Shown here one piece after another: positions 22,870-33,215 of a stretch of DNA of 64,000 nt. The notes under the pieces were generated by a model that saw nothing but the letters and a program-made list of their open reading frames with translations, did not search any database and was not told the origin of the DNA. Source of the DNA: Zanthoxylum bungeanum. Lineage: Eukaryota; Streptophyta; Magnoliopsida; Sapindales; Rutaceae. The stretch covers positions 122,374 through 186,373 of the forward strand of contig SKCR01029097.1 of assembly GCA_019454045.1 (NCBI GenBank). Reading direction: 5' to 3'. The position numbers and the translations under genes are program-made. Every line of letters begins with the position of its first letter. The first letter of the stretch is position 1.

Positions 22870-23543
22870 ATACCCTATTTATCGGTTCCTAATCGATTCT
22901 AGTCCGGTTCCGGATGACCTTATTTTCTATTTGTTGAATATATTTCTTGCTTCAAACCGGGGAGGTTTCATGTCGTAGAATACGATCCTGCTTGTGTTCC
23001 TCTTGTTCACACTAAGGCCAAAAAGAAGAAAGTCGATTAAAACGTGGATGCAAATGTTGGAGAATTTAAGCTCATTCTGCAAATCTTCTTTCATGAAATT
23101 AAGATAGATAAAAAAATTCAAAACTGCTAAAGTAATCAATAAAATATTTATTTGATTGATGGGGTATTTTGGAATCTTTTTGAAATTATTTGATTCATGG
23201 AGTCAAACTATATGGATAAATCAATCATGGTGAGAGCTTGCAGAGGAAGTGAAAAGGAAATATAATATTTGCAAAATTCAGCAGGAGTATAATAGGAAGA
23301 ACACAAGCAAAATTTAAAAATTGGTTACAAAATTCGATACTGGTTCCCACCTCACTAGAACCGAAACCGGACTCGAAAAAATCGGTTCTTTAATTTTAGA
23401 ATCGAAACTGACCCTAAAGGAATCGGTTCCGATTCCGGAAGCGAAAAATCGGTCCAGTTTTTTGCGGATCTAGGTAGAACCGGAACCGATATTCACCCCT
23501 AATTTGATCTATCATTAAACCAAATTGTGATTAGCTACTGCAC

Positions 23544-23939
23544 CACTACTGTTAAAACTTGTAGCCTTTTGCATTAAATCCAATCTATTCTATACAAGGG
23601 ATAAGGTAGGCAAACATTGTTCCCAAAATTGCTTTCTAATGAAGGGAAAATGTTTATATATTGTATTATGAGTTAAAAATATGAACAAGTCAAGAAGGTC
23701 TGGTATTGATTGAGAACCCATGGAATAAGATACCTCTTTCGTTTTGTCGTGTTTCGTTTTTATTCATTTATATGCATCATATTAAAAATTATCATAAATT
23801 TATCACACACAAACGTCATAAAAAAAATATGACACAATGATTTATGATAGTTCTAAAACCGTCATAAAAATGACGATTTTAAACCGCCACAAAAAAAGAC
23901 GATTTTAAACCATCATAAATCAACGTTTTTCTAGTAGTG
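23544..23939. mobile_element. CACTA-like miniature element or fragment
   Basis: The left end CACTACTGTTAAAAC and the right end (reverse complement CACTACTAGAAAAAC) share the CACTA terminus. The right part carries the AAACCGTCATAAA / GACGATTTTAAACC palindromic words common in plant CACTA-derived MITEs. The 3-bp flanks do not match, so at least one end may be wrong or eroded. No coding region. Confidence 0.5.
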
Positions 23940-24660
23940 TGGGTTCGAGTCTAGATGGTACATTCCTTGTAAGATCCTGGGACAATCGGAGATTTTACAT
24001 GCTCCGTTTAAACCCGAATCGGATGATTTGGCGACAAGATTTCTAACATTTCCAAAAATAAAAATCATTGGATCTCGCTCTACTCCCTCTGATCTTATCA
24101 AAATCGACATAATGATGATCCAAATAAGTATTCTTTAATATTTATTTAAATGGTAAAAATGAACAAATCTTAAATTATTTGTTTATTCTTTACCCCTGTC
24201 ATAAATATATAAGGGAAATTATCTAAATCTATACTAGTGGAAGTATAGATCACTACTAAGGTTTTTTGACAACGATACTGCATCACATATATTTTCTATT
24301 TTGTATCAACAATCACTTTTCGGTTAACACTGTCAGAATCATTTGAAAATAATTATGAAAAGCCTATTTTGCCAATGATACTATTTAATATTGTAGTGGC
24401 TCCTTGATAAAAAAAAAATAAATGGTACAGTAATATTATCGTAGTTCTTTGATGGTACATAGATAATTAACATGATTAAGCATCAACTATGGATAGCAAA
24501 GCCCAGCCCAATAGGCTCAGTTCAGGATTTTGCCAACCCTGACATCAATTAAGTAGCGAAAACATATAGCATCAACTTTCTGAAAAATCATCACTAAGGA
24601 AACTAGTGATCTTCTAGAATAAATTTGTTCAAATATATTTTTTAATTTTCTGGTACATTT
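23940..24660. other. Unassigned AT-rich sequence
   Basis: No gene, RNA or terminal-repeat structure that I can support. Confidence 0.5.
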
Positions 24661-25420
24661 GGAATCTAAGTCAGTTGTTCCCAACTATAAAATTGACATT
24701 TACAGATATTGATAAGTATATAGACACAATGATGAGTATACAGACGCAATTGAGGACTACGACTGCGATGTTTTGTATCCCTAATGCTATATGGGAAGTC
24801 GATAGTAACGGGGAGTCGATTAAGATGAGCTCAAGGTCGATTCATCCATATGCTCTTGTAGGGTACCCTAACACTCCTATCGGATTCTCATATCACATAT
24901 GTCACGAAGGATCAGATGCTTCTACTTTAATTACTCCATACTCGAAGATGACTTTATCGATTTGGGCGACCTCATTTCTAGCAATATTATTTAGGCTGCC
25001 AACGATCTGCACATGAGGGTCTTCACTATTGCGATCTCATCACCAACCTATGTGCTCAGATCGACTAGGGTGTCCATGGATCATAGAGATGAGATTTTGC
25101 CACCCGCCACTGCTTTGACAGCTACATCATCCACAAGCTCTTTGCTGAGAGGGCTTCTTATGCCAGCTGAAGGCTCATGCCGCATACCAGGCCCAATATA
25201 ATCAATCTTAAGAGCAGATGCTCTGATTAATGGCGGGGCAGCTCCATATCAATGCAAATCAGTTCCCAGTATTTCCACATCATCCCGAGACCACTGCAAT
25301 TATGGAGGCCGCTGACGCTGATGTTGAGGAGGAAGAATGGTTCTCACCCATGGTAGTGTTGTTCCCTACTTTATCTTCTTTATTTTATTTTATTAAATTG
25401 ACGACAATGTTATTTTAAAG
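24660..25420 (+). pseudogene. Athila-type env-like/plant-transposon ORF remnant
   Basis: The 24675-25016 frame reads FCIPNAIWEVDSNGESIKMS, close to the FCxPGxxWxxxxxG start of the 3' ORF that many Athila-type elements carry. From about 24990, other frames give FISSNII, then HMRVFTIAISSPTYVLRSTR, and in a third frame GLHYCDLITNLCAQI, resembling the LITxLC motif of the same protein. At least two frameshifts are needed. The tail at 25230-25420 (HHPETTAIMEAADADVEEEE) is acidic. I infer a decayed env-like ORF of the element whose 3' LTR begins at 26503. Confidence is modest because the match is by eye across frames. Confidence 0.4.
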
Positions 25421-26502
25421 TTTGAAGGTGTGTGCCTGTTAATTTTTATTTCCTGCTATTTCTTGTTTATCTTTATATTTTTTCTTTTTGTTACAAAAAA
25501 GAAAAAAAATCAAATAAAAGTCATAGGAAGTAGAACATAAATCCGATGATGAGGTTTTTTTTGTTTTAGTGTGAAATATGAGAAAATGATAAGTGCCTAA
25601 ATTATTTTTATATGATGCCTTGAGTATATGTTATAGGTTAGACTCGTACGCACTTAAAAGTAAGTCGGTAATAGTAAGAACCTAGGTAGTCGATAAATTG
25701 ACTAATAGAGAAAATTATTTGAAGATGAATGATTGTTTCCTTAGATATTTATCTCCATCTGCAATTATTATGAAGTAAGGTATGATTAGAAAAAGAAATT
25801 TGAAAAGAAAGAGAAAAAAACTGATGAAAAAAAGGAAAAAAAGATAAACCACCTATAACATTTAAGCGTGAAGCTACCCATTGGCGAGTGTTAGGACCAC
25901 CATGAAGAGAAATACTGCCTTAAAAGGTAGGTGAGTCAAAAAAGGAAGAAGAGAGAAAGTCGCACCATATTGAGCGCAAGTAGGTAGAAACATAGAATAT
26001 TTGAGATATCTTGGTTGGTTTGACCCACCAGATTCTAATTTTAAAGACAAAATCACCGAGTTGACTCACTTAGGAGTGAAGCTGTGATCAGACCTATACT
26101 CACCCTTACTGTAAGTCTAATTTAGATAATTTATTCACGAAATTGGATTTTAGTTGAGTTGAGCACTTTGAAGGTTTCTTTGACTTCGTTGATGGGCATT
26201 CCTTATGGATAGTGTTATGTATAACTCACAAGGTTGTTTTATTTGTTTAGTTTTTCTTTTTGCACTTGTGTGACTACATGTGTATGTCGAAAGATATTTG
26301 TAGGTGTCGACGATGTAAGCCCTCATGAGACTACAACTCATCTACTAGACCCGCCTACGGGGTTTAAGGGCTTGCTGTATACGTTAAATGCAATAGTGAT
26401 CCATACGAAAGTGGCTTAGGTTAACTTATTTGAGTTTGTTTATTTTATTTTATTTCTTTTTATTTTTGCTAGAGGACAAAAAAAATATTAAGTTTGGGGG
26501 TA
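25421..26502 (+). other. 3' non-coding region of Athila relative, with purine-rich tract
   Basis: No gene is supported. The segment 26305-26425 (CCTCATGAGACTACAACTCA, GTTTAAGGGCTTG, CGAAAGTGGCTTAG) is clearly homologous to 38555-38665 and 51300-51410, just before the 3' LTR of the LOG-carrying elements. TTTTGCTAGAGGAC (26465) is shared too. A purine-rich AGTTTGGGGGTA precedes the LTR start at 26503. Confidence 0.6.
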
Positions 26503-27115
26503 TGATGAGTGGTTAATCTTTATATATTTACCACCCTCTATCTTGTATTTTGTGGGTTATTTCGAGTTGTATGAATGTTTTGATGTGTTTTGGGTATGTT
26601 TTGCAAGTCTGGATAATAATAAGACCAAGTCGGACTTATCGAGCAAAAACTCAAACGAGTCGTCTTCGGTGAGCCAGAGTGCGCGTTGCGACACAGATCT
26701 GTGCGTCACGACGCATTGGAGTGTATTTTCGATACATAACCTTTTTTTACGTTGTGATGTAGGTTTATGAGTGTCGCGACACCGTGAAGAAGCATCCGGT
26801 GTCGCGACACTGGACCATGCGCTTCATGACGCTGCCCTGATTCCTGGTGTGTGAATATATAAGAACAAGTTCAGTTTTAAATTTAAAGATCATACTTTTG
26901 GAGACCACAAAGCAGATAACAACATCTAGAGCAAGGTAAGAACCAGTCTCTCAATCAATATTAAAGATTGAAGCAGAGGACCTCATCACGAGTTCTCTCT
27001 ACCATTTTCTCATTCAGTTTATTTTCATGAATTCTTGCTTTGTATTAATATTTAGTTTGCGTTTAATGATAATCATGTGTAACTAAATCATTAGTTTGAG
27101 GTTGTAATGGATCTT
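26503..27115 (+). mobile_element. 3' LTR fragment of an Athila relative (TGATGAGTGG)
   Basis: It starts TGATGAGTGGTTAATC, a relative of TGATGAGCGGAAAATATATC in the array LTRs, right after the shared 3' leader. The first 100 bases are alignable; beyond that the LTR is diverged. The right boundary is uncertain: Athila-like wording (ATGATAATCATGTGTAACTA) is last seen near 27085. Confidence 0.5.
26692..26810. repeat. Three 12-bp perfect palindromes in the LTR
   Basis: CACAGATCTGTG is at 26692-26703 and GTGTCGCGACAC is at 26771-26782 and again at 26799-26810. All are exact palindromes in a GC-rich patch of an otherwise AT-rich LTR. Confidence 0.85.
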
Positions 27116-27398
27116 AAGTGTACGAAACGACTTTCTTTAGTGCAGCGAAAGTTGCTAATGTGGGCACCGTCTCCGGTATGGACCTTTAAAATTTTAATTG
27201 CCTTCTCCTTATGTTGTAGCCGAATTCCTTCAACTCTTGGAGAATGGATTTTGATGCTTTGATATAGATGTGTTTCCTTTGAAATCCAATGTTTGGATCA
27301 ACCACCCGATCTTCTGAGCTATATCTCGAAACTAACAAACCGAAGTGTGGGCTTCACTCACAAAGATCAACTCTAATATTTTTAGAGATGTATAAAAT
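27116..27398 (-). other. Left flank of the array; possible older Copia LTR on the minus strand
   Basis: This sequence continues, after removing the inserted LTR and its AAAAT duplication, into 29308. On the minus strand the joined text resembles a Copia LTR/leader (CTCTCAC, CTTTCTAAAGCC and ACTTTCGCTGCACTAAAG words). That identity is a guess; the continuity across the insertion is seen. It has no gene. Confidence 0.3.
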
Positions 27399-29302
27399 TG
27401 ATGAGCGGAAAATATATCAATATTTACCGCCCCTTTTACCTAATATTTTGTTTAGTTTCTCGGGTTTGATGAACGTTTTAATGTGTTTTTATGTATTTTG
27501 TAGATAAATAAAGTATTGGGACTTAATGGAATCAACTCAGGGCTAAAACGATGAAATCCGGAGCAAAAAATGGCGAAAACGGAAATTTACTATACGTGTC
27601 ACGAAGTGCAGTCCTAAATTCCAATTTTGTGCAAGTTTGGTATTTTGGCCATAACATTTTCATCCGATATCTGATTGAGCTGATTCAAGTGCCAGATTAA
27701 AGAAGACACAAAGATCAACAACTTTAAAGATTTAAATATTTTTGAATTCTGAAGTTTGGAAGGCCGAAATTGATGAATAATCTAGTGTATTTTGTGTAAT
27801 TACTATAGTCATTTTCAAAATATAAAATAAAATTAATAAAATAAAAAAGTAAAAATTGTCAAACTTCCACCAAACATGGTGCCATGTTTGGTTCCATGTT
27901 TGGTGTCATGTTTGATGCCATGTTTGGTGGAGCTATTAGTGGAGCAATTGGTGGAGAAATTGGTGGAAGCCTTTAGATTTTCCTATAAATACCAAGCTTA
28001 ACTTTGTAAATTTTTCATACTTTCTTTGGAGGAGTTTCTCCATGAAAATTTAAAGGAAATTGTCTTGTATATTAATTAAGTTTTCTTGTATTTTATTTTT
28101 ATTTATTTAATAAAATTTTGTGTGTTTTATTTTACAACATGAGCATGTAACCTCATTCTGCTGGGGTGAAAAGGTAAGACTTTTAATATAATGAATTAGA
28201 TTAATCTCCCTTATTTTAATTAAAATTTGGATTAATTAGTTACCTCCTATATGGCCGGTTTAGGTGAAAACCTTATTTACCGCCTATATGGTCGGTTTTT
28301 CATTTCAGACGTAGTTTCCGCCTATATGGTCGGTTTAGGTAATAACCTTGTTATCGCCTATATGGTCGGTTGGATTTAATTGAGACAAATGAAATTACCG
28401 CCTTTATGGTCTGGTTAATTAATCGATAAACATTGAGAATAAGGGAGATTTCTAATTTTAAAAAATTAAAAGTGGATCCTCTAACCCCAACATTTTCTTT
28501 TATTGTACTTTTATATTTTTTCATTTCCAGCATTTACTTTATTTAATTTTCAGTATTTACTTTATGTCTTTTATTTTATTTAAGCTTTTATTAGCCTTAG
28601 ATATGTGTCATAGCTAAGCCCGTTATCTGGGGTTGTGATGAATTCCAATATCACCGGTTAATAAGAGGTTGTTTTACGGTTTGAGTAATATAAATGTTTA
28701 TTTATTGAGCCTTAGTCTTAATACTTCTTGTTAACTGGCCATTAATAAGATTGAACTGGTAAACTTAAAATGAACTTGGAAGAGAGATTTTAGGTTTAAG
28801 ACCTTAAACTTAATAACCCACGATCTTCATTGAGGATAGATAACCCTTTAATAGATTTCCTTACTTGATAGTAATATACCTGTCGGGCGGGGGTAACCAT
28901 AATTGGAACTTAATCTTAATGAATTCAGGTAACTTGGTTGATATAGGAATATGATTAATTGGGTTACACTGGATATTTGTATCTGAATTTCGTGTTTCAG
29001 GTTAATAAACCAATATATTAACGTGAAATAACGACTTCATCTTTTAAACGATAGTGCAAGAATTCACAACCCTGGATAGTTTTATAAATTTGAATTTTCC
29101 TCAACCTATTTTTGCGTAATTTTATTTACTTGTTTTTAAGGTTAAAGTCACCACTCAGTCAATCAATCAATCTGTTAGATACTAGTAATCATTTGTCCTC
29201 ATAAAATTAATAGCTAGGTATTAAGTCCTCGTGGATCGATACTTTTTATACTACTTGAACGATATGTGCATTTGCGTGAAACGCGTGTGATTACGCCGGT
29301 CA
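27399..29302 (+). mobile_element. Solo LTR of LOG-carrying Athila family, TSD AAAAT
   Basis: TGATGAGCGGAAAATATATC to GATTACGCCGGTCA, 1904 bp, directly flanked by AAAAT at 27394-27398 and 29303-29307. No primer site follows; instead the right-flank sequence shared with 40667 and 53404 begins at once. In its first half it agrees with the 5' LTR at 41591 where 5' and 3' LTRs differ (ACGTTTTAATGTGTTTTTATG). Further on it agrees with the 3' LTRs (ATATTAACGTGAAATAAC, presence of GCATGTAACCTCATTCTGCT). TATAAAT is at 27984-27990. It is also missing a short segment before TTTCGTGTTTCAG near 28990. Confidence 0.9.
28243..28416 (+). repeat. Five-fold ~40-bp repeat CCGCCTATATGGTCGGTT in LTR
   Basis: The core recurs at about 28243, 28280, 28318, 28355 and 28396 with spacers such as TAGGTAATAACCTT. 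The same array is in the other LTRs of the family (39579-39752, 42379-42553, 52313-52487; three units at 29690-29790). It lies downstream of the TATA box, so it would be in the transcript leader. Confidence 0.85.
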
Positions 29303-29660
29303 AAAATCAAACTCCAAACTATTTAGAGAAATAAGTTGTATTGTCACAAAAAATTTTTTGGCTTTAGAAAGATATGATGAAGAAGATCAAGTATCTAATT
29401 CACTCTTGTTTCTTTTACTTCTCAAAACTTGAGAAAATAAAATTTTCTCTCTAACTCTCTCACAACTATTGTGAATGTGTTTCAATCCTCTCTCTCAATT
29501 TGTGTGTATTGATTCAACTAATGAAAGAGTGGAGATGGTAGAAATAATACTCCATCCAAAAATCAACCACCGTTTTCATTAAGCATCCAATGGAAAACAC
29601 ATAAATGTGAAGGCCATACCAAAACATAATATGTGTATAGATGCCACCTAATAGACATAA
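29303..29660. repeat. Right flank, truncated first copy
   Basis: It begins with the AAAAT duplication and the CAAACTCCAAACTATTTAG sequence found again at 40667 and 53404, and runs collinear to TAATAGACATAATA, where it breaks off. No gene. Confidence 0.9.
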
Positions 29661-29680
29661 TATGTGTTTCAATCCTCTTA
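29661..29680. other. Rearrangement junction with templated filler
   Basis: ATGTGTTTCAATCCTCT lies between the broken right flank and the truncated LTR. The same 17 bases occur about 190 bp upstream at 29474-29491, in the normal right flank. This looks like filler copied during end joining. Confidence 0.65.
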
Positions 29681-30706
29681 CGACGTAGTTTCCGCCTATA
29701 TGGTCGGTTTAGGTAATAACATTCTTACCGCCTATATGGTCAGTTGGATTTAATTGAGATAAATGAAATTACTGCCTTTATGGTCTGGTTAATTAATCGG
29801 TAAACATTGAGAATAAGAGAGATTTCTAATTTTGAAATATTAAAAGTGGATCCTCTAACCCCTATCATTTTCTTTTATTGTACTTATACATTTTTTCATT
29901 TCCAGCATTTACTTTATTTAATTTCCAGTATTTACTTTATGTCTTTTATTTTATTTAGGCTTTTATTAGCCTTAGATATGTGTCGTAGTTAAGCCCTTTA
30001 TTTGGGGTTGTGATGAATTCCAATATCACCGGTTAATAAGAGGTTGTTTTACGGTTTGGGTAATATAAAGGTTTATTTATTGAGCCTTAGTCTTAATGCT
30101 TCTTTTTAACTAGCCATTAATAAGATTGAACTGGTAAACTTAAAATGAACTTGGAAGAGAGATTTTAGGTTTAAGACCTTAGACTTAATAACCCACGATC
30201 TTCCTTGAGGATAGATAACCCTTTAATAGATTTCCTTACAGGATATAAATATACCTGTCGGGCGGGGGTGACCATAATTGGAACTTAATCTTTATGAATT
30301 CAGGTAACTTGGTTGACATAGGAATATGATTAATTGGGTTACACTGGGTATTTATATCTGACCATCGGATGAGGCTTTTACATATTTTTCGTGTTCCAGG
30401 TTAATAAACCAATATATTGCACAAACGTGAAATAACCACTTCATCTTTTAAAATATATTGGAAGAATTCACAACCATAGATAGTTTTATAAATTTGAATT
30501 TTCCTCAACCTATTCTTGCGCAATTTTATTTACTTGTTTTTAAGTTTAAAGTCACCACCCAGTCAATCATTCAATCTGTTAGATACTAGTAATCATTTGG
30601 CCTCATAAAATTAATAGCTAGGTATTAAGTCCTCGTGGGATCGATACTTTTATACTATATGAACGATACGTGCGCTTGCATTATATGCGTGTGATTACGC
30701 CGGTCA
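29681..30706 (+). repeat. Truncated 5' LTR, copy 1
   Basis: It corresponds to 42444-43469 of the complete 5' LTR, so the first ~850 bp, including the TATA box, are gone. It shares the 5'-LTR-specific ATATTGCACAAACGTGAAAT. Confidence 0.9.
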
Positions 30707-30712
30707 AGTTTT

Positions 30713-30730
30713 TGGCGCCGTTGCCGGGGA
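30713..30730 (+). promoter_or_regulatory. tRNA-Asp primer-binding site, copy 1
   Basis: TGGCGCCGTTGCCGGGGA is the exact complement of the 3' end of plant tRNA-Asp, six bases after the LTR. Confidence 0.95.
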
Positions 30731-30838
30731 CTTATTTATCTTTCACTATTAGTTTTGAGGTAAGATACATTTACTTGTATCTAATTTCTTTTTACTTATT
30801 GTTTTTGTTTTCTTATGTTTCAGGTTCTTAGACACAAC

Positions 30839-31785
30839 ATGAGACGAACCAGAAGCTTTGAACTCCGACCGCTTGACCCAGAAATTGAAAGAACCATCAG
30901 TTGAGAAGAGAAAGGCAAGAAGGGCAATAAGCAATTGTTAACATGGAACCTGAACCTTTGGAAGTTGCACCACCAATTCCCATTCGAGACAGAACCATTC
31001 TGGTGGTTGACGGCTTCATTTCCTGTATTGTACTTCATCATTTACCAACAAATGCGTGTGACATCAAAACATGCATTCAGATGATTCAATAGTCAGTTCA
31101 GTTTTGGGGGAATGCAACTGAAGGTCTTAATGCCCACATCAGCAACTTCCTGGAAGTTTGCAGCACTTTCAATTACAATCGAGGAGCTGAAAAAGCAATG
31201 AGACTGTGGGTTTTTCAATATTCCTTGAAAGACAGAGCAAAAGCTTGGCAATATTCATTACCAGCAGGTTCCATCACAACTTGGAACACTTTAGCCACCA
31301 AATTCCTTGCAAAATATTTTCCACCAGCTAGAACATCAAAGTTGAGGAATGACATCACATCCTTTGTGCAACATGACTCAGAATCTCTCTACGAAGCTTG
31401 GGAAAGGTACAAGGATTTGCTCAGAAAATGCCCTCACCATGAGATTGAAAAATGGCTACAAGTCCAAACCTTCTATAATGGACTTTCTGGATTGATGAGA
31501 ACCACAATTGATGCTGCTGCTGGAGGAGCTTTGATGGCGAAAGGAGAAGATCAAGCATGGGACTTAATCGAAGAAATGGCTAATAACAATTCGTTGTGGC
31601 CAATATATAGGAGCATGATTCAAAGAATTGCAGGAATTTATGAAGTTGGAGCCAACACAATAGTGAATACTAGGCTGGATCAGATATGTAAATGTCTGGA
31701 AATACTTAGCACGCAAGTTGTAAACATCACTGGATCCACAAGTTCACCATATGGAGGAGCACCAGAACCAATTCAACAAGAATAG
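30839..31785 (+). pseudogene. Athila-type gag, copy 1
   Basis: The ATG at 30839 gives MRRTRSFELRPLDPEIERT, a standard start for this lineage, then a premature TGA and a frame change. The main frame from 31198 holds LKDRAKAWQYSLPAGSITTW, TSKLRNDITSFVQ, RKCPHHEIEKWLQVQTFYNG and AAAGGALMAKGEDQAWDLIE, the Gypsy retrotransposon gag domain. A TAG at 31093 (GATTCAATAGTCAG; CAG in copy 2) and a TAG at 31783-31785 interrupt it. Gag would form the cytoplasmic particle that packages the element RNA. No CCHC knuckle is seen; this lineage commonly lacks a clear one. Confidence 0.85.
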
Positions 31786-31788
31786 ACG

Positions 31789-32898
31789 ATGAACTATGTC
31801 AACAATTTCAACAGACCGAGGAACAATCCATATTCCAACAGCTACAACCCATGGTGGATGAATCATCCCAATTTTTCATGGAGCAACAATTCAGGGAAAA
31901 AGAATAATCCACCACCTAGATTCCAACAGCAGAACAAAGGCCAGAAGTATGAAAAAGAACCAAAAATGAAAGAATGGTTTGCAGAGATGTTCAAAAAGCA
32001 AGAAGCAAAATACGATGCTATGTTTCAAGCCCAAACAACATTCAATCAAAGCCAATCTACTTCCATTAAAGCACTGGAAAATCAAATTGGACAACTGGCT
32101 AATGCTCAGAGTTACAGACCGCCAGGGAATCTTCCCAGCAACACAGAACCAAATCCAAGGAACCGAGGGAAGGAACAATGTCAAGCCATTACTTTGAAAA
32201 GCGGTACTGAAATCAACAAAGATGTTGGAATCAAAGCATCCATTGAAGAAGTTCCAAAAGAAGTAGAGCAACAGATGGAGGAAAAAGAAGCAAAGGAAAA
32301 AGATCAGATCACTTCATCTCTACCTTTTCCACAACGTCTTCAGAAAAACAAACTGGACAAGCAGTTTGCTCGTTTCTTGGAGGTTTTCAAAAAGCTGCAT
32401 ATCAACATTCCATTTGTAGAGGCCTTGGAAGAAATGCCCAGCTATGTCAAATTCATGAAATATATTCTTTCACGAAAACGAAGATTGGGAGACTACGAGA
32501 CAGTAGCATTAACAGGAGAATGCACTACCATCATTCAGAGGAAATTTCCTCCGAAGTTGAAAGATCCTGGCAGTTTTATTGTACCATGCACCATTGGAGA
32601 ACATTATATCGGTAAGGCTTTATGTGATTTGGGTGCAAGTGTTAACTTAATGCCTTTTTCTATTTACAGGAAACTGAAAATTGGAGAAGCAATGCCTACC
32701 TCAGTCTCTCTGCAACTTGCTGATCGAACGTTCGCATTTTTGAGCGGAGTCGTTGAAGATGTGCTGGTCAAAGTCGATAAACTCATTCTCCCAACAGATT
32801 TTATTATCCTTGACATGGAAGAAGACAAATATGTACCTATCATCCTTGGGAGACCATTTTCAGCTACAGGACGAATTGTGATTGATGTACAAAAATGA
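31789..32898 (+). pseudogene. Gag C-terminus and aspartic protease, copy 1
   Basis: A 369-codon frame continues gag in the same phase. NPYSNSYNPWWMNHPNFSW marks the gag tail. A Gln/Lys/Glu-rich linker follows (about residues 45-190). LDKQFARFLEVFKKLHINIP and EMPSYVKFMKYILSRKRR lead into protease, with KALCDLGASVNLMPFSIY near 32617. The aspartate of the D-L-G-A form is present. The frame ends at a TGA (32896-32898) that copy 2 shares, so the stop predates the duplication. Confidence 0.85.
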
Positions 32899-33215
32899 GA
32901 ACTAACCATGAAAGTTCAGGACCAATAAGTTACCTTTAATGTTTTCAAAGCCATGAAATTCCCTAACAATGAAAATAAAGAAGAATGTTTCAGAATTGAT
33001 GTTGTTGATAGTATCGTTCAGGATACTGAGCCAAATCCCACGGATACACTTGAAGCTTGCATCACCAACATGACTGACAGCAAGCTAGATGCTAAAATTC
33101 TGGAATGTATCAACTATCTTGACAAGTAATTTTGATTCAAATCGACACCACCAGTGGAAAGTCTGGAACTTCCGAAGAAAGATCGAATCAAGCATTCGAT
33201 TGAAGAACCACCACA
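32899..33215 (+). pseudogene. Protease-RT linker, copy 1
   Basis: The sequence reads on in the same phase (TFNVFKAMKFPNNENKEECF, TLEACITNM) with stops at 32926 and 33127, then the usual SLELPKKDRI-type linker before RT in another frame. It is degraded coding sequence. Confidence 0.7.

Larger units (their letters stand above)
19119..23501. mobile_element. hAT-like non-autonomous DNA transposon, split by a solo LTR
   Basis: The left end TAGGGGTCAGTAAACC and the right end (reverse complement TAGGGGTGAATATCGG) form an imperfect inverted repeat that continues into GGTTC-rich subterminal sequence. The flanks GTTTGATC (19111-19118) and ATTTGATC (23502-23509) match at seven of eight bases, the hAT duplication length. 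Without the nested LTR the element is about 0.7 kb. Subterminal TCGGTTCC/GGAACCGA words are repeated near both ends. No transposase is visible. A Mutator-like assignment is possible if the duplication is counted as ten bases. Confidence 0.6.

Noticed and set aside
28243..28416. CArG boxes (MADS-factor sites) in the LTR repeats
   Set aside because: CCTATATGG has five A/T bases between CC and GG, one short of the CC(A/T)6GG consensus.
31891..32271. Minus-strand ORFs of 126 codons and similar within gag-pol (also 14396-14731, 46963-47349)
   Set aside because: They are shadows of the recognised plus-strand retroelement genes.
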